From: FEN-299 sp963727765
GTDB taxonomy: Bacteria; Acidobacteriota; Vicinamibacteria; Vicinamibacterales; Fen-181
DNA length: 64,000 bases
Direction of reading: 5' to 3'
NCBI GenBank assembly: GCA_963727765.1
Contig: CAVSGZ010000004.1
Location: 1-64,000 of the forward strand
Part shown: positions 8,196 to 15,838 of the stretch, piece by piece
Numbering within the stretch: the first letter of the stretch is position 1
Layout: every line of letters starts with the position of its first letter
Position numbers and translations under genes: made by a program
Notes under the pieces: model-generated
What the model was told of the DNA's origin: nothing
Database searches by the model: none
Seen by the model: the letters and a program-made list of their open reading frames with translations, nothing else

Positions 8196-9671
8196 GTGCG
8201 ACATCGTTTCTTCGGCGTGTTGCTTGCGGCCGCGTGCCTCGCGTCCTGTGCCGGGACGACGGCCAGGATGCCGGAGATCCGGCCGGCGGCGGCGCTGACG
8301 CCGGCCCAGGAGGCGCAGATCGGCGCACAGGCCGACCGCGAGCTGCGCCGCGAGGCGCGCTCATCCGACGAGGAGGCGCTGCGCCGCGAGGCGCAGCAGG
8401 CCGCCACGCGGCTGGCCGCCGCGTTCGGCAGCCCTCAGCCCGCCTGGCACATCGCCGTGCTCGGCTTCGCTGCTCCCAACGCCTTCGCCCTGCCGGGCGG
8501 CTACGTCTACGTGACGCGCGGCCTGTTTCCGTACCTCTCGAGCGAGAGCGAGCTCGCCGCCGTTCTCGCCCACGAGATGGCGCACGTCCTGCTGGGCGAC
8601 GCGACAGCCGATCACCTGGCCGGCCTGGCGCCGCTGCCCGCTGACCTCGGTGTCTTCCGGCCGGTCGCGCGTCTGTTCGGCGGTCGCCTTTCGACGGCGG
8701 TGCCGTGCGCGCTGTTCGCCAGCCACGACGACGAACGCGAGCGGGCTGCCAACGCGCGCGCCGCCAGGGCGCTGGCGGCAGCGGGGTTCGACCCGGCGTC
8801 GCTCAACGTCGTGCTCGAGACGCTCGACCGGCTCGATCTGGACACCGACGAGCTGGGAGTGCCGACCTGGGGGATGACGCACGGCCGCGGGATCCGCATC
8901 GACCTGTCGTCTCTGCCGTCGGCCCCGGCTGCGGACCCTGAGGGGAGGGCAAGACCGGCTGCCGAACCGAACGGGAAGGCGAAGCCGGCGGCCGACGACT
9001 TCGTCGAGCGCTTGCGCGGCCTGCTGTTCGGCGACGACCCGCGCATCGGCCTCGTTCGCGTCGACGAGTTCACCATGCCGAATCTGCGGATCGCCATGAC
9101 GATCCCCGACAATTGGGACGTGAGCAGCGACCGCACCCGGATGATCGCCGCCTCGCCGGCACAGGACGCCTTCCTCGTGCTGCAGTACGCCGCGGCCGTG
9201 TTCGATCGGCCGGCGTCAGTGACGGCCGCCGCCTCCGCGACACGGGCCGGCCTGCGGCCCATCGCCGGGGAGACGACCGCGATCAACGGCCTCGCGGCCT
9301 TCGTCGGCACGACCGGTGGGGCCGTGCCGGGCCTGGGCGAGGCGCGCGCCCGCGTCGCATGCCTGCAGCTGCCGCACGGGTATGTCGTCGTGGCGGGTGT
9401 GACAGGCAGCGGAAAGGACGCAGAGTTCGAGCCGCAGTTCCAGGACGCCATCAAGTCGGTGCGCGAGATGATGGAGACGGAAGCCGCCCGCGTCCGTCCC
9501 GAGCGGATCGAGATCGAAACGGCCGAGCCGGATGACACCTGGGACAGCGTGGCCAGGAGGCACGGCGGCGTGGTGATGGGCAGCATGCTCGCCATCCTCA
9601 ACCACGCTTCCGCGGACCGCCCGGTGCCAGCCGGGGCCAGGATCAAGGTCGTCGTGGCGGCCGAGAAGTAG
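8196..9671 (+). CDS. M48-family metalloprotease lipoprotein with C-terminal LysM-like segment
   Basis: It starts at GTG 8196, five bases after the aminotransferase stop. MRHRFFG, a hydrophobic stretch and Cys18 (LASC) form a lipoprotein signal. The zinc motif is His126-Glu127-Met-Ala-His130 (LAHEMAHVLLGD). The usual third ligand helix (E-x-E-A-D) appears degenerate as ERERAANARAARALAAAGFDP. The last 55 residues (DDTWDSVARRHGG to PAGARIKVVV) resemble a LysM-type extension found on some bacterial M48 proteins. It is probably a periplasmic, membrane-attached protease or chaperone of the BepA/LoiP kind. About 130 residues between about 300 and 430 match no domain I recognise. Confidence 0.75.
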   Translation: MRHRFFGVLLAAACLASCAGTTARMPEIRPAAALTPAQEAQIGAQADRELRREARSSDEEALRREAQQAATRLAAAFGSPQPAWHIAVLGFAAPNAFALPGGYVYVTRGLFPYLSSESELAAVLAHEMAHVLLGDATADHLAGLAPLPADLGVFRPVARLFGGRLSTAVPCALFASHDDERERAANARAARALAAAGFDPASLNVVLETLDRLDLDTDELGVPTWGMTHGRGIRIDLSSLPSAPAADPEGRARPAAEPNGKAKPAADDFVERLRGLLFGDDPRIGLVRVDEFTMPNLRIAMTIPDNWDVSSDRTRMIAASPAQDAFLVLQYAAAVFDRPASVTAAASATRAGLRPIAGETTAINGLAAFVGTTGGAVPGLGEARARVACLQLPHGYVVVAGVTGSGKDAEFEPQFQDAIKSVREMMETEAARVRPERIEIETAEPDDTWDSVARRHGGVVMGSMLAILNHASADRPVPAGARIKVVVAAEK

Positions 9672-9699
9672 GATCGGTGGCGCGCCGCTACTGCTCACC

Positions 9700-9729
9700 T
9701 TGACAGCCTCTCGACGCGAACGCTATAGT
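9700..9729 (+). promoter_or_regulatory. Sigma-70-type promoter for the HExxH protein
   Basis: TTGACA (9700-9705) and TATAGT (9724-9729) are separated by 18 bases. The predicted start of transcription near 9736 leaves a leader of about 64 bases before ATG 9800. The region follows the stop of the M48 gene and contains no competing gene. Confidence 0.6.
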
Positions 9730-9799
9730 CACGCGCGCTTCAACAGTCCCGCAGCGCTATTCCGCCAAACCTGAACGGGCCGGCTCGACGGGCGATGGG

Positions 9800-10585
9800 A
9801 TGATCAACTACACGGAACGCATCAGCGATCTCGTGCGCGACATCGTGTCGCGGGTCCCACGGCTGTCGCACATCGATCCCGACGATCTGCTGGTGTTCGC
9901 CCGCCAAGGCCGGCGCGGGGCGAACGGGGCGGTCGCGACCTGTCACTGCCTCTCGCTGCCGCCGAACGAGCCGGGCTACTACTTCTGGCGCGAAAGCCAG
10001 ACCGGGCGCATCACGCGCTGCACGCCGTGGTTCGTCACCAAGTCGCCACGCCTGACGATAGGGGGGCGGAGCCTCAGCTACCTGATCTCGTTCGCGCTGC
10101 CGCGGTTCTGCGACCAGTCGCTTTCGGGCTCGAAGAAGCGGCGCTTCTACGATGGGGCGCTGGAATGGGTGGCCAAGCTCGACACGGTCGTGCACGAGCT
10201 CTACCACATCGACCCCTCGCTGACCGGGATTCGGCGGATGCAGCGGCGCGACGGCTGCGCGGCGTCGGCGTCGCACGGCCACGCGTTCCTCGAGCAGGTG
10301 GCGGAGCTGGTGAAGGAATATCTGGCGGCCGGGCCGGACCCGGCCTTCTACGAGTTCCTGCAGCACGACTTCTCGGAACTCGAGGCGCGGTTCGGCAGCG
10401 TCGTTGGCACGACGTTCAGGACGTTCCCGTCGTTCCCTCAGCGCTACGACGAGCCGCTGCCGGCGGAGATCGCGCCGGTGCTGCCGCCGGCCGTGCCCAT
10501 CGAGCCGCTGGCGGTGCAGAGCGGGCCCACCGTGTACACCGAGCGCGACCTGCGCGTGCGGAGATTCACCGATCGGCGACTCTAG
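9800..10585 (+). CDS. Putative zinc metallopeptidase (phage-metallopeptidase-like, HExxH)
   Basis: The 261-residue cytoplasmic protein lacks a signal peptide. Its core carries VVHELYHID (His132, Glu133, His136), an HExxH zinc site. About 25 residues later comes SASHGHAFLEQV (His159, His161), which could supply the third ligand. Cys48, Cys50 and Cys74 near the N-terminus (CHC, RC) may form a second metal site. It resembles the family described as putative phage metallopeptidase, but there is no phage gene around. Its own promoter lies upstream, and a hairpin closes it downstream. Substrate and partner are unknown. Confidence 0.65.
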   Translation: MINYTERISDLVRDIVSRVPRLSHIDPDDLLVFARQGRRGANGAVATCHCLSLPPNEPGYYFWRESQTGRITRCTPWFVTKSPRLTIGGRSLSYLISFALPRFCDQSLSGSKKRRFYDGALEWVAKLDTVVHELYHIDPSLTGIRRMQRRDGCAASASHGHAFLEQVAELVKEYLAAGPDPAFYEFLQHDFSELEARFGSVVGTTFRTFPSFPQRYDEPLPAEIAPVLPPAVPIEPLAVQSGPTVYTERDLRVRRFTDRRL

Positions 10586-10599
10586 CGAGTCGCCCTGCA

Positions 10600-10621
10600 G
10601 CGCAGGGCTGAAGCCCTGCGC
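10600..10621. terminator. Perfect 10-bp hairpin between convergent genes
   Basis: GCGCAGGGCT and AGCCCTGCGC flank GA, lying between the stop codons of the HExxH gene (10585) and the minus-strand NlpC/P60 gene (10638). There is no T-run, so it may be a bidirectional transcription barrier or simply a member of the dispersed palindromes seen at 26551-26572 and 28694-28713. Confidence 0.4.
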
Positions 10622-10637
10622 TATCTGGTGATCTTCA

Positions 10638-11105
10638 TCAGTAAGTGAACCGCCGCGCTTGGGCGAAGCGCGTCCGCCAGTAGGCGACGTTCAGCGACTC
10701 CTCGCGCACGAAGCCGCGCGAGCTGGGCGCATGGATGAAGGTGTCGGCGCTGACCGCGATGCCGACGTGAGAGATGGTGTGGCCGTCGATGGCGAAGAAG
10801 ACGACATCGCCGGCCCGCAGGTGGGCGCGGTCGACGCGCTCACCGGTGGCAGCCAGGTCGCCCACGCTGCGCGGCACGGTGACGCCGACCTCGCCGAACA
10901 CGTATCGCACGAACCCGCTGCAGTCGAATCCCGCCGGCGTCGTCCCGCCGTTGACGTAGCGGATGCCGACGAGCGAGCGCGCCACGCTGACCAGTTCCCG
11001 GTCCATCGCGGCCGGCTCGGGCGGCGGCGCGAGCGTGGGTTCGACATGCCGGGCGCACGCGGTGCCCAGCGAGAGGACGAGCGCGGCCAAGAGAATCCCA
11101 CGCAC
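10638..11105 (-). CDS. NlpC/P60 cell-wall hydrolase, lipoprotein
   Basis: From GTG 11105 the product is 155 residues: MRGILLAALVLSLGTAC gives a compact lipoprotein signal with Cys17. The NlpC/P60 domain follows with the catalytic Cys62 (FDCSGFVRY), His in HTISHVGIAV and a third His in FIHAPSS. It should cleave peptide crosslinks of peptidoglycan in the periplasm. An in-frame TTG at 11171 would add 22 residues before the signal, which I consider less likely. The gene is divergent from the HNH nuclease and convergent with the HExxH gene. Confidence 0.85.
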   Translation of the reverse strand: MRGILLAALVLSLGTACARHVEPTLAPPPEPAAMDRELVSVARSLVGIRYVNGGTTPAGFDCSGFVRYVFGEVGVTVPRSVGDLAATGERVDRAHLRAGDVVFFAIDGHTISHVGIAVSADTFIHAPSSRGFVREESLNVAYWRTRFAQARRFTY

Positions 11106-11191
11106 GCTCCCCGTATCGGTTCCATCCCGGCCGGCCGTTAGGAAGACGATGGTAAGCCGTTGACTGTTCAAGAGTTACATGGGCCGACGGG

Positions 11192-11220
11192 TTGACAGCC
11201 TCGATCGCGTCGGTCACAAT
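11192..11220 (+). promoter_or_regulatory. Promoter for a near-leaderless HNH mRNA
   Basis: TTGACA (11192-11197) and CACAAT (11215-11220) are spaced by 17 bases. Exactly ten bases separate the -10 from ATG 11231, so transcription would start three to four bases before the start codon. No Shine-Dalgarno sequence could fit. Confidence 0.55.
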
Positions 11221-11230
11221 ACGTCGCAGT

Positions 11231-11767
11231 ATGGAGCACACGCTCCTTCTCAACGCTTCCTTCGAGCCGCTCAAGGTCGTGCCGTGGCGCAAGGCGGTGA
11301 CTTTGTGGTGTCAGGGGAAGGTTGAAGTGATCTCGGTGTACGACCGCGAGATCCGGTCGGTCTCGATCAGCTTCAAGCTGCCTTCGGTCATCCGGCTTCT
11401 GCGCTACGTGCGCATGAAGCGCCGCTTCGACTACGTCCCCTTCAATCGGGCCAACATCTACGCCCGCGACGAGGTACTCGTGCCAGGTACCTGCGGCCAG
11501 ACGCTGCCCGGATCCGAGCTCACATTCGATCACGTCGTGCCGGTGGCGCAGGGAGGCAACAAGGACTGGGAGAACATCGTCACCTGCTGCGTCAACTGCA
11601 ATCGGCGCAAGGGAGGCCAGACGCCGGAGCAGGCGGGGATGCGGCTGGTGCGCCGGCCTGAGCGCCCGCATTCGGCGCCCGCGATTCGCATCACGATCGG
11701 GCTGCGCAACGCGCCCGACAGCTGGCGCGACTACCTCTACTGGAACGTGGAGTTGGACGATACGTAG
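11231..11767 (+). CDS. HNH endonuclease family protein with altered zinc knuckle
   Basis: The 178-residue protein has the HNH_5 layout: MEHTLLLNASFEPLKVVPW, a basic middle, then LTFDHVVPVAQGG (Asp100, catalytic His101), ENIVTCCVNCNRRKGG (Asn115, Cys119/120, Cys123) and a conserved end (RITIGLRNAP, YLYWNVEL). In this family the first zinc ligands normally read C-x2-C, as in RDxYxCQYCG. Here residues 80-90 read DEVLVPGTCGQ, leaving only Cys88. Removing one base at each of three places between about 11471 and 11493 restores RDEYSCQYCGQ, so three +1 changes appear to have cancelled out. The protein may therefore be defective in metal binding. Biological role of this family is unclear. Confidence 0.8.
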   Translation: MEHTLLLNASFEPLKVVPWRKAVTLWCQGKVEVISVYDREIRSVSISFKLPSVIRLLRYVRMKRRFDYVPFNRANIYARDEVLVPGTCGQTLPGSELTFDHVVPVAQGGNKDWENIVTCCVNCNRRKGGQTPEQAGMRLVRRPERPHSAPAIRITIGLRNAPDSWRDYLYWNVELDDT

Positions 11768-11880
11768 TTGGCTGGCGGCTCGCGGCTCGCGACGTGTGGC
11801 CAGCCCGCAGCCCCACCGAGGCCTGTCAACAGTACGCGTGACTCTGCCGCAAGTCGCAAGCCGCGGGTCGCAAGCCTTCG
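11764..11880. repeat. Dispersed ggcttgcgacccgcggcttg-type repeats, inverted pair
   Basis: A plus-oriented copy (ggctggcggctcgcggctcg, about 11770-11790) is followed by an inverted copy at about 11848-11878. The reverse complement of the latter matches the spacer at 58622-58650 with two differences over 29 bases. It fills the gap between the HNH and beta-propeller genes. Confidence 0.6.
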
Positions 11881-11902
11881 TGATCGGCTATCCTGCTGAT
11901 AG

Positions 11903-12901
11903 ATGACTTCCACTCGCAGACGAGCCGGACGCGTGGTGCCCGCGAGGGCGATCCCGGGCGGACGTGTGGCGATCGAGGCCGGACCCCACCCATTCACGGT
12001 CGACCCGTTTCCCCGTGTGCGGATCGGCGGGGAGGACGCGCGTCTCTCCGCGGCGTCGTCGCACCGGCTGATGGCCGTGGTGCCGACGACGGTCGCGGGC
12101 GGATCGCTGCCGGTGCTTGTCGGCGAAGACGACGAGTCGGCTGGCACGATCGAAGTCGGCGCGCTGCTCGCCTCCGAGTTGCACCAGGTGGACAGCCCGA
12201 CGTTCGATCGGGACGGCAACCTCTACGCCACGAGCAGCGGCACGCGTGGCCAGGCGGTGCCGGTCTCGGTCTTCCGCGTGCGCCACGACGGCACCCGCGA
12301 GGCCTTCGCCTCGGGGATCGTCAACGCTACCTCGCTCGCGTTCGATCCATTCGGCGAGTTGTGCGTGACGAGCCGGTACGACGGCACGGTCTACCGCGTG
12401 AAGCGCGGCGGCACGATCGAGAAGGTGGCCTCGGACCTCGGCGTGGCCTGCGGCCTCGCCTTCACGCCCGACGGGACGATGTACGTGGGCGATCGGACGG
12501 GGACGCTGTTCCGGGTGAACGCGGCCGGGCGCGTCATCCCGTTCGCGACACTGCCGCCAAGCGTCGCCGCCTTCCATGTCGCGATCGGCCCCGACGAGTC
12601 GATCTACGTCAGCGGTCCCACGCTCTCGAGCCGCGACGTGGTGTTTCGCGTCGACCGACGCGGCGAGATCAGCGTCTTCGCCGACGGCTTCGGCCGGCCT
12701 CAGGGGCTGGCGGTTGACGCCGAGGGCACGCTGCACGTCGTGGAGGCGCTGGCGGGCGCGAGCGGCGTCTACCGCGTCCGCAGCGGCAAACCGCGCGAGC
12801 TGGTGGTGGCGGGCGACGGCCTGATCGGCCTCGCATTCCACCCGGAGCGCGGGGCGGCCGTCGCGTCGAGTGAGGCGGTCTACCTGTTTCCCCATTTGTA
12901 A
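11903..12901 (+). CDS. IPT/TIG plus NHL/SMP-30-like beta-propeller protein
   Basis: The 332-residue protein starts at ATG 11903. Residues 10-80 (PARAIPGGRVAIEAGP to LPVLVG) look like an IPT/TIG immunoglobulin-like domain. The rest is a six-bladed propeller with repeated DRDGNLYATS, DPFGELCVTS, TPDGTMYVGD, GPDESIYVSG and DAEGTLHVVE strands typical of NHL/gluconolactonase (SMP-30) proteins. No signal peptide is evident, so location is uncertain. A lactonase or simply a ligand-binding scaffold are both possible. Only the fold is supported. Neighbours give no pathway clue. Confidence 0.7.
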   Translation: MTSTRRRAGRVVPARAIPGGRVAIEAGPHPFTVDPFPRVRIGGEDARLSAASSHRLMAVVPTTVAGGSLPVLVGEDDESAGTIEVGALLASELHQVDSPTFDRDGNLYATSSGTRGQAVPVSVFRVRHDGTREAFASGIVNATSLAFDPFGELCVTSRYDGTVYRVKRGGTIEKVASDLGVACGLAFTPDGTMYVGDRTGTLFRVNAAGRVIPFATLPPSVAAFHVAIGPDESIYVSGPTLSSRDVVFRVDRRGEISVFADGFGRPQGLAVDAEGTLHVVEALAGASGVYRVRSGKPRELVVAGDGLIGLAFHPERGAAVASSEAVYLFPHL

Positions 12902-12917
12902 CGCGTCGTCGTCCGTG

Positions 12918-12947
12918 TGGACAGGGTCCCCCGCAACAGGATAGAGT
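12918..12947 (+). promoter_or_regulatory. Candidate promoter of the amino-acid permease
   Basis: TGGACA (12918-12923) and TAGAGT (12942-12947) are 18 bases apart. The predicted start lies about 28 bases before ATG 12983, leaving room for the GGGAG ribosome-binding site. Confidence 0.4.
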
Positions 12948-12982
12948 GCGCGACGATTGTCCGAAGCGTCACCGGGAGTGCT

Positions 12983-14512
12983 ATGTCGCAGCTGTTCAAG
13001 GTGAAGTCGCTCGACGAACTGATTCACAACGCGGACGAGCCGCAGCGCCAGCTCAGACGGACACTCGGCCCCGTCCAGCTCACCGCGCTCGGGATCGGCG
13101 CGATCATCGGCGCCGGGATCTTCTCGACCGTCGGCACGGCCGCCTCCGGGGGCGCCGAGCACCTTGGCGCTGGCCCCGCCGTGGCCGTCTCGTTCCTGCT
13201 GACCGCGGTCGCGTGTGCGTTCGCCGCGCTCTGCTACGCCGAGTTCGCCGCGATGGTGCCGATCGCCGGGTCGGCCTACACCTACGCCTACGGGACGCTT
13301 GGTGAGCTCATTGCGTGGGTGATCGGCTGGGACCTGATCCTCGAGTACGCCATCGGCAACGTGGCCGTGGCGGTGTCGTGGTCCGGCTACTTCCAGGAGC
13401 TGCTCCGCGGCTTCGGGGTCGGCATCCCTCCCTGGCTCGGCATCGACTATCGGAGCGCGGTCCAGGCGTCGAGGCTGACGGTCAATCCCGCGACGCTCGG
13501 GCCCGGCGTTGAGCGCGCCGCGCACGCGTTCCAGCTGGCGCCGCACCTGTTTGGGATCCCGGTCATTCTCGACCTACCCGCCTTTCTGATCGTGATGTTC
13601 ATCACGTGGGTGCTGGTGCGGGGCATCCGCGAGAGCGCCTGGCTGAACACGGCGATGGTGGGCCTCAAGCTGGTCATCATCGCCTTCTTCATCATCGTCG
13701 GCGCCGTCTACGTGAAGCCGGCCAACTGGACCCCGTTTGCGCCCAACGGGTTCGCCGGCGTGTCGAGCGCTGCCGCGATCATCTTCTTCGCCTACATCGG
13801 CTTCGATGCGATCTCGACGGCGGCCGAGGAGACGCGCAACCCGCAGCGCGACATGCCGATCGGGATGATCGCGAGCCTGATCATCTGCACGGTCATCTAC
13901 ATCCTGGTCGCCGTCGTGCTGACCGGCCTGCTCAAGTGGAACAAGCTCGGCACGGCCGAGCCGCTGGCAACGGCGTTCTCGGCCAACGGCATGAACTGGG
14001 CGGCGGGCGTCATCTCGCTCGGCGCCGTGTTCGCGACCACCTCCGTGTTGGTCGTGTTCCAGCTCGGGCAGCCGCGCATCTTCTTCTCGATGGCGCGCGA
14101 CGGCCTGCTGCCCCAGTGGGCAGCCAAGGTGCACCCGAAGTACCGGACGCCGCACGTGACGACAATCCTCACGGGTGTCGTCGTGGCGGTGTTCGCTTCG
14201 GTCCTGAACATCAACGAGGTCGTGGAACTGACGAACATCGGTACGCTGTTCGCCTTCGTCCTGGTCGCGCTCGGCATCATCCTGCTGCGGCGGGCCGACC
14301 CGGATCGCAAGCGCCCGTTCCGCACGCCGCTGGTCCCGCTGACGCCGGCGCTCGCGATCCTGATGTGCGGCTACCTGATGCTGCAGCTGCCGTGGGTGAC
14401 GTGGGTCCGGTTCGTGCTGTGGCTGGCCGTCGGGCTGGTGATCTATTTTAGCTACGGGGTCAGGCACAGCAAGCTGCGGCAGGCGGCGAACGAGGCAGTC
14501 GCTGGTCAGTAG
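12983..14512 (+). CDS. APC-family cationic/neutral amino-acid permease
   Basis: I choose ATG 12983 (MSQLFKVKSLDELI) with GGGAG just upstream over an upstream GTG. The 509-residue inner-membrane protein has about twelve helices. It shows APC/CAT signatures: LTALGIGAIIGAGIFSTVG in the first helix, YAEFAAMVPIAGSAYTYAY, and FFAYIGFDAISTAAEETRNP. That places it with the cationic amino acid transporter (YfnA/CAT) group. It probably imports an amino acid by proton symport. The substrate cannot be read from sequence. The gene stands alone behind its own candidate promoter. Confidence 0.85.
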   Translation: MSQLFKVKSLDELIHNADEPQRQLRRTLGPVQLTALGIGAIIGAGIFSTVGTAASGGAEHLGAGPAVAVSFLLTAVACAFAALCYAEFAAMVPIAGSAYTYAYGTLGELIAWVIGWDLILEYAIGNVAVAVSWSGYFQELLRGFGVGIPPWLGIDYRSAVQASRLTVNPATLGPGVERAAHAFQLAPHLFGIPVILDLPAFLIVMFITWVLVRGIRESAWLNTAMVGLKLVIIAFFIIVGAVYVKPANWTPFAPNGFAGVSSAAAIIFFAYIGFDAISTAAEETRNPQRDMPIGMIASLIICTVIYILVAVVLTGLLKWNKLGTAEPLATAFSANGMNWAAGVISLGAVFATTSVLVVFQLGQPRIFFSMARDGLLPQWAAKVHPKYRTPHVTTILTGVVVAVFASVLNINEVVELTNIGTLFAFVLVALGIILLRRADPDRKRPFRTPLVPLTPALAILMCGYLMLQLPWVTWVRFVLWLAVGLVIYFSYGVRHSKLRQAANEAVAGQ

Positions 14513-14551
14513 TGGCTGGTGGCGCGACGGCCACCGTCAAAGGAGAGACTT

Positions 14552-15091
14552 ATGACTTACTACGGCGCGGCTGAACTCGCCCGGAGTTTCCGGACGGTGC
14601 GCGGCAACCTGATCAAGATCGCGGAGGAGATTCCCGAGGACAAATACGACTTCCGGCCGACGCCGGAATCGCGCAGCGCGAAGGAAATCCTCGTGCACAT
14701 CGTCGCGACTTCACAGCGCAACTACCAGGGTCATGCCGTCCGCCAGGTCAGGACGTTTGTCGGCGTCGACTTCGCGGCGATGATGCGGGAGCTGGCAGAG
14801 CGGTCAGCACAGCTCGCGAAGCTGTCGAAGGCGGAGCTGCTCGACCTGCTGCGCGTCGACGGCGAGCAGTGGGGGGAATTCCTCGACCACGTGACCGAGG
14901 AACAGCTGTCGGTCATCGTGCCGTTCTCGCCGCCCGCGGTGCCGGCGACCAAGAGCCGGCTCGAGATGCTCCTCAGCGTGAAGGAGCACGAGATGCACCA
15001 CCGGGCGCAGCTGATGGTCTACCAGCGGCTGCTCGGCCTGGTGCCGCACCTGACGCGCGAGCGCCAGGCGCGGATGGGGCAGCGGCCCTGA
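14552..15091 (+). CDS. DinB-family four-helix-bundle protein
   Basis: The 179-residue protein starts at ATG 14552 with AAGGAGAG upstream. A DinB-like bundle is shown by the metal-site pattern: His in KEILVHIVATSQRNYQ and the paired histidines in KEHEMHHRAQLMVYQRLLG. DinB/YfiT proteins are metal-binding and often thiol-linked enzymes of unknown substrate. Its stop codon is embedded in the spacer repeat ccctgagccttgagcc, another instance of a repeat touching a gene end. It is convergent with the nitroreductase. Confidence 0.8.
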   Translation: MTYYGAAELARSFRTVRGNLIKIAEEIPEDKYDFRPTPESRSAKEILVHIVATSQRNYQGHAVRQVRTFVGVDFAAMMRELAERSAQLAKLSKAELLDLLRVDGEQWGEFLDHVTEEQLSVIVPFSPPAVPATKSRLEMLLSVKEHEMHHRAQLMVYQRLLGLVPHLTRERQARMGQRP

Positions 15092-15103
15092 GCCTTGAGC
15101 CGT

Positions 15104-15613
15104 CTATTCCTGCCGCCAGAGCAGCTCGGCGAGCGGCTTTCTGGGCCGCTCCTCGGGCGCCTCGTCGGCCGGGTAGCCGAGCGGCGTGAAGGCCAGCGGT
15201 TCCATCCCGTCGGGCAGGTCGAACACCTTGCGCGCCACGGCCGGGTCGAACGCCGCGACCCAGCAGGTGCCGAGGCCGAGCGCCGCCGCGGCCAGGATCA
15301 GGTGGTCCATCGCGATCGTCGCGTCCACGTCGGCGTAATTCTTGCCGTCGCGCCGCACCCAGGCCTCGCCTGGCACCGAGCAGATCCCAATCACCAGCGG
15401 GGCCTGGCAGAACCAGGCCCGGTGGTAGAGCTGCGCCAGCTCCGACTCGCAGTTGTGGGTCTCCCGAACCAGCAGGCGGAACGGCTGCATGTTGGCCGCC
15501 GTCGGCGCGAGCTGCGCCGCGCGGAGCACCCGCCGGACCTTCTCTTCCTCGACCGGACGGCCCGAATACGCCCGGACGCTGTACCGGGCCTCGATCAGTT
15601 CGAAATAGTCCAC
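15104..15613 (-). CDS. Nitroreductase-family FMN oxidoreductase
   Basis: It starts at GTG 15613 with GGAGG five bases upstream; a GTG at 15625 is possible but poorly placed. The 169-residue product has the nitroreductase core: FELIEARYSVRAYSGRPV with the FMN-phosphate-binding Arg-Ser-Arg equivalent, RAAQLAPTAANMQPF, MDHLILAAAALGLGTCW and FTPLGYPADE. It is expected to be a cytoplasmic FMN dimer using NAD(P)H. The substrate is unknown. Its candidate promoter faces the TonB receptor promoter. Confidence 0.85.
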   Translation of the reverse strand: MDYFELIEARYSVRAYSGRPVEEEKVRRVLRAAQLAPTAANMQPFRLLVRETHNCESELAQLYHRAWFCQAPLVIGICSVPGEAWVRRDGKNYADVDATIAMDHLILAAAALGLGTCWVAAFDPAVARKVFDLPDGMEPLAFTPLGYPADEAPEERPRKPLAELLWRQE

Positions 15614-15645
15614 TGTCGCCTCCACGGGGGCTGGCCCCGTCAGAC

Positions 15646-15674
15646 ACCCTACATGCTTGGCGCGAGGGGGTCAA
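15646..15674 (-). promoter_or_regulatory. Candidate nitroreductase promoter
   Basis: On the minus strand TTGACC (15674-15669) and TAGGGT (15651-15646) are separated by 17 bases. Transcription would begin about 25 bases before GTG 15613. Confidence 0.4.
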
Positions 15675-15726
15675 GCGACCGGGAACGGCCGAGACCTGCC
15701 GCCGGCCGCCCCCACCAACTCAACGG

Positions 15727-15755
15727 TTGACGACGAGGTCGTCTGGGGCTACGAT
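15727..15755 (+). promoter_or_regulatory. Candidate promoter of the TonB receptor gene
   Basis: TTGACG (15727-15732) and TACGAT (15750-15755) have a 17-base spacer. The predicted start near 15762 gives a leader of about 77 bases before ATG 15839, which is preceded by GAGGGAGG. Confidence 0.5.
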
Positions 15756-15838
15756 TCGTCACCTTCAGTTGTCGGGTTAAGTTGTTGAAGCCAGCTCAAG
15801 TTGTCAGGTCCTGAATCGGCTCGAACGAGGGAGGAATC

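Noticed and set aside
5026..8364. A 1112-codon minus-strand open frame opposite the permease, aldolase and aminotransferase genes
   Set aside because: Low-complexity Arg/His-rich translation antisense to three strong genes; a composition artefact.
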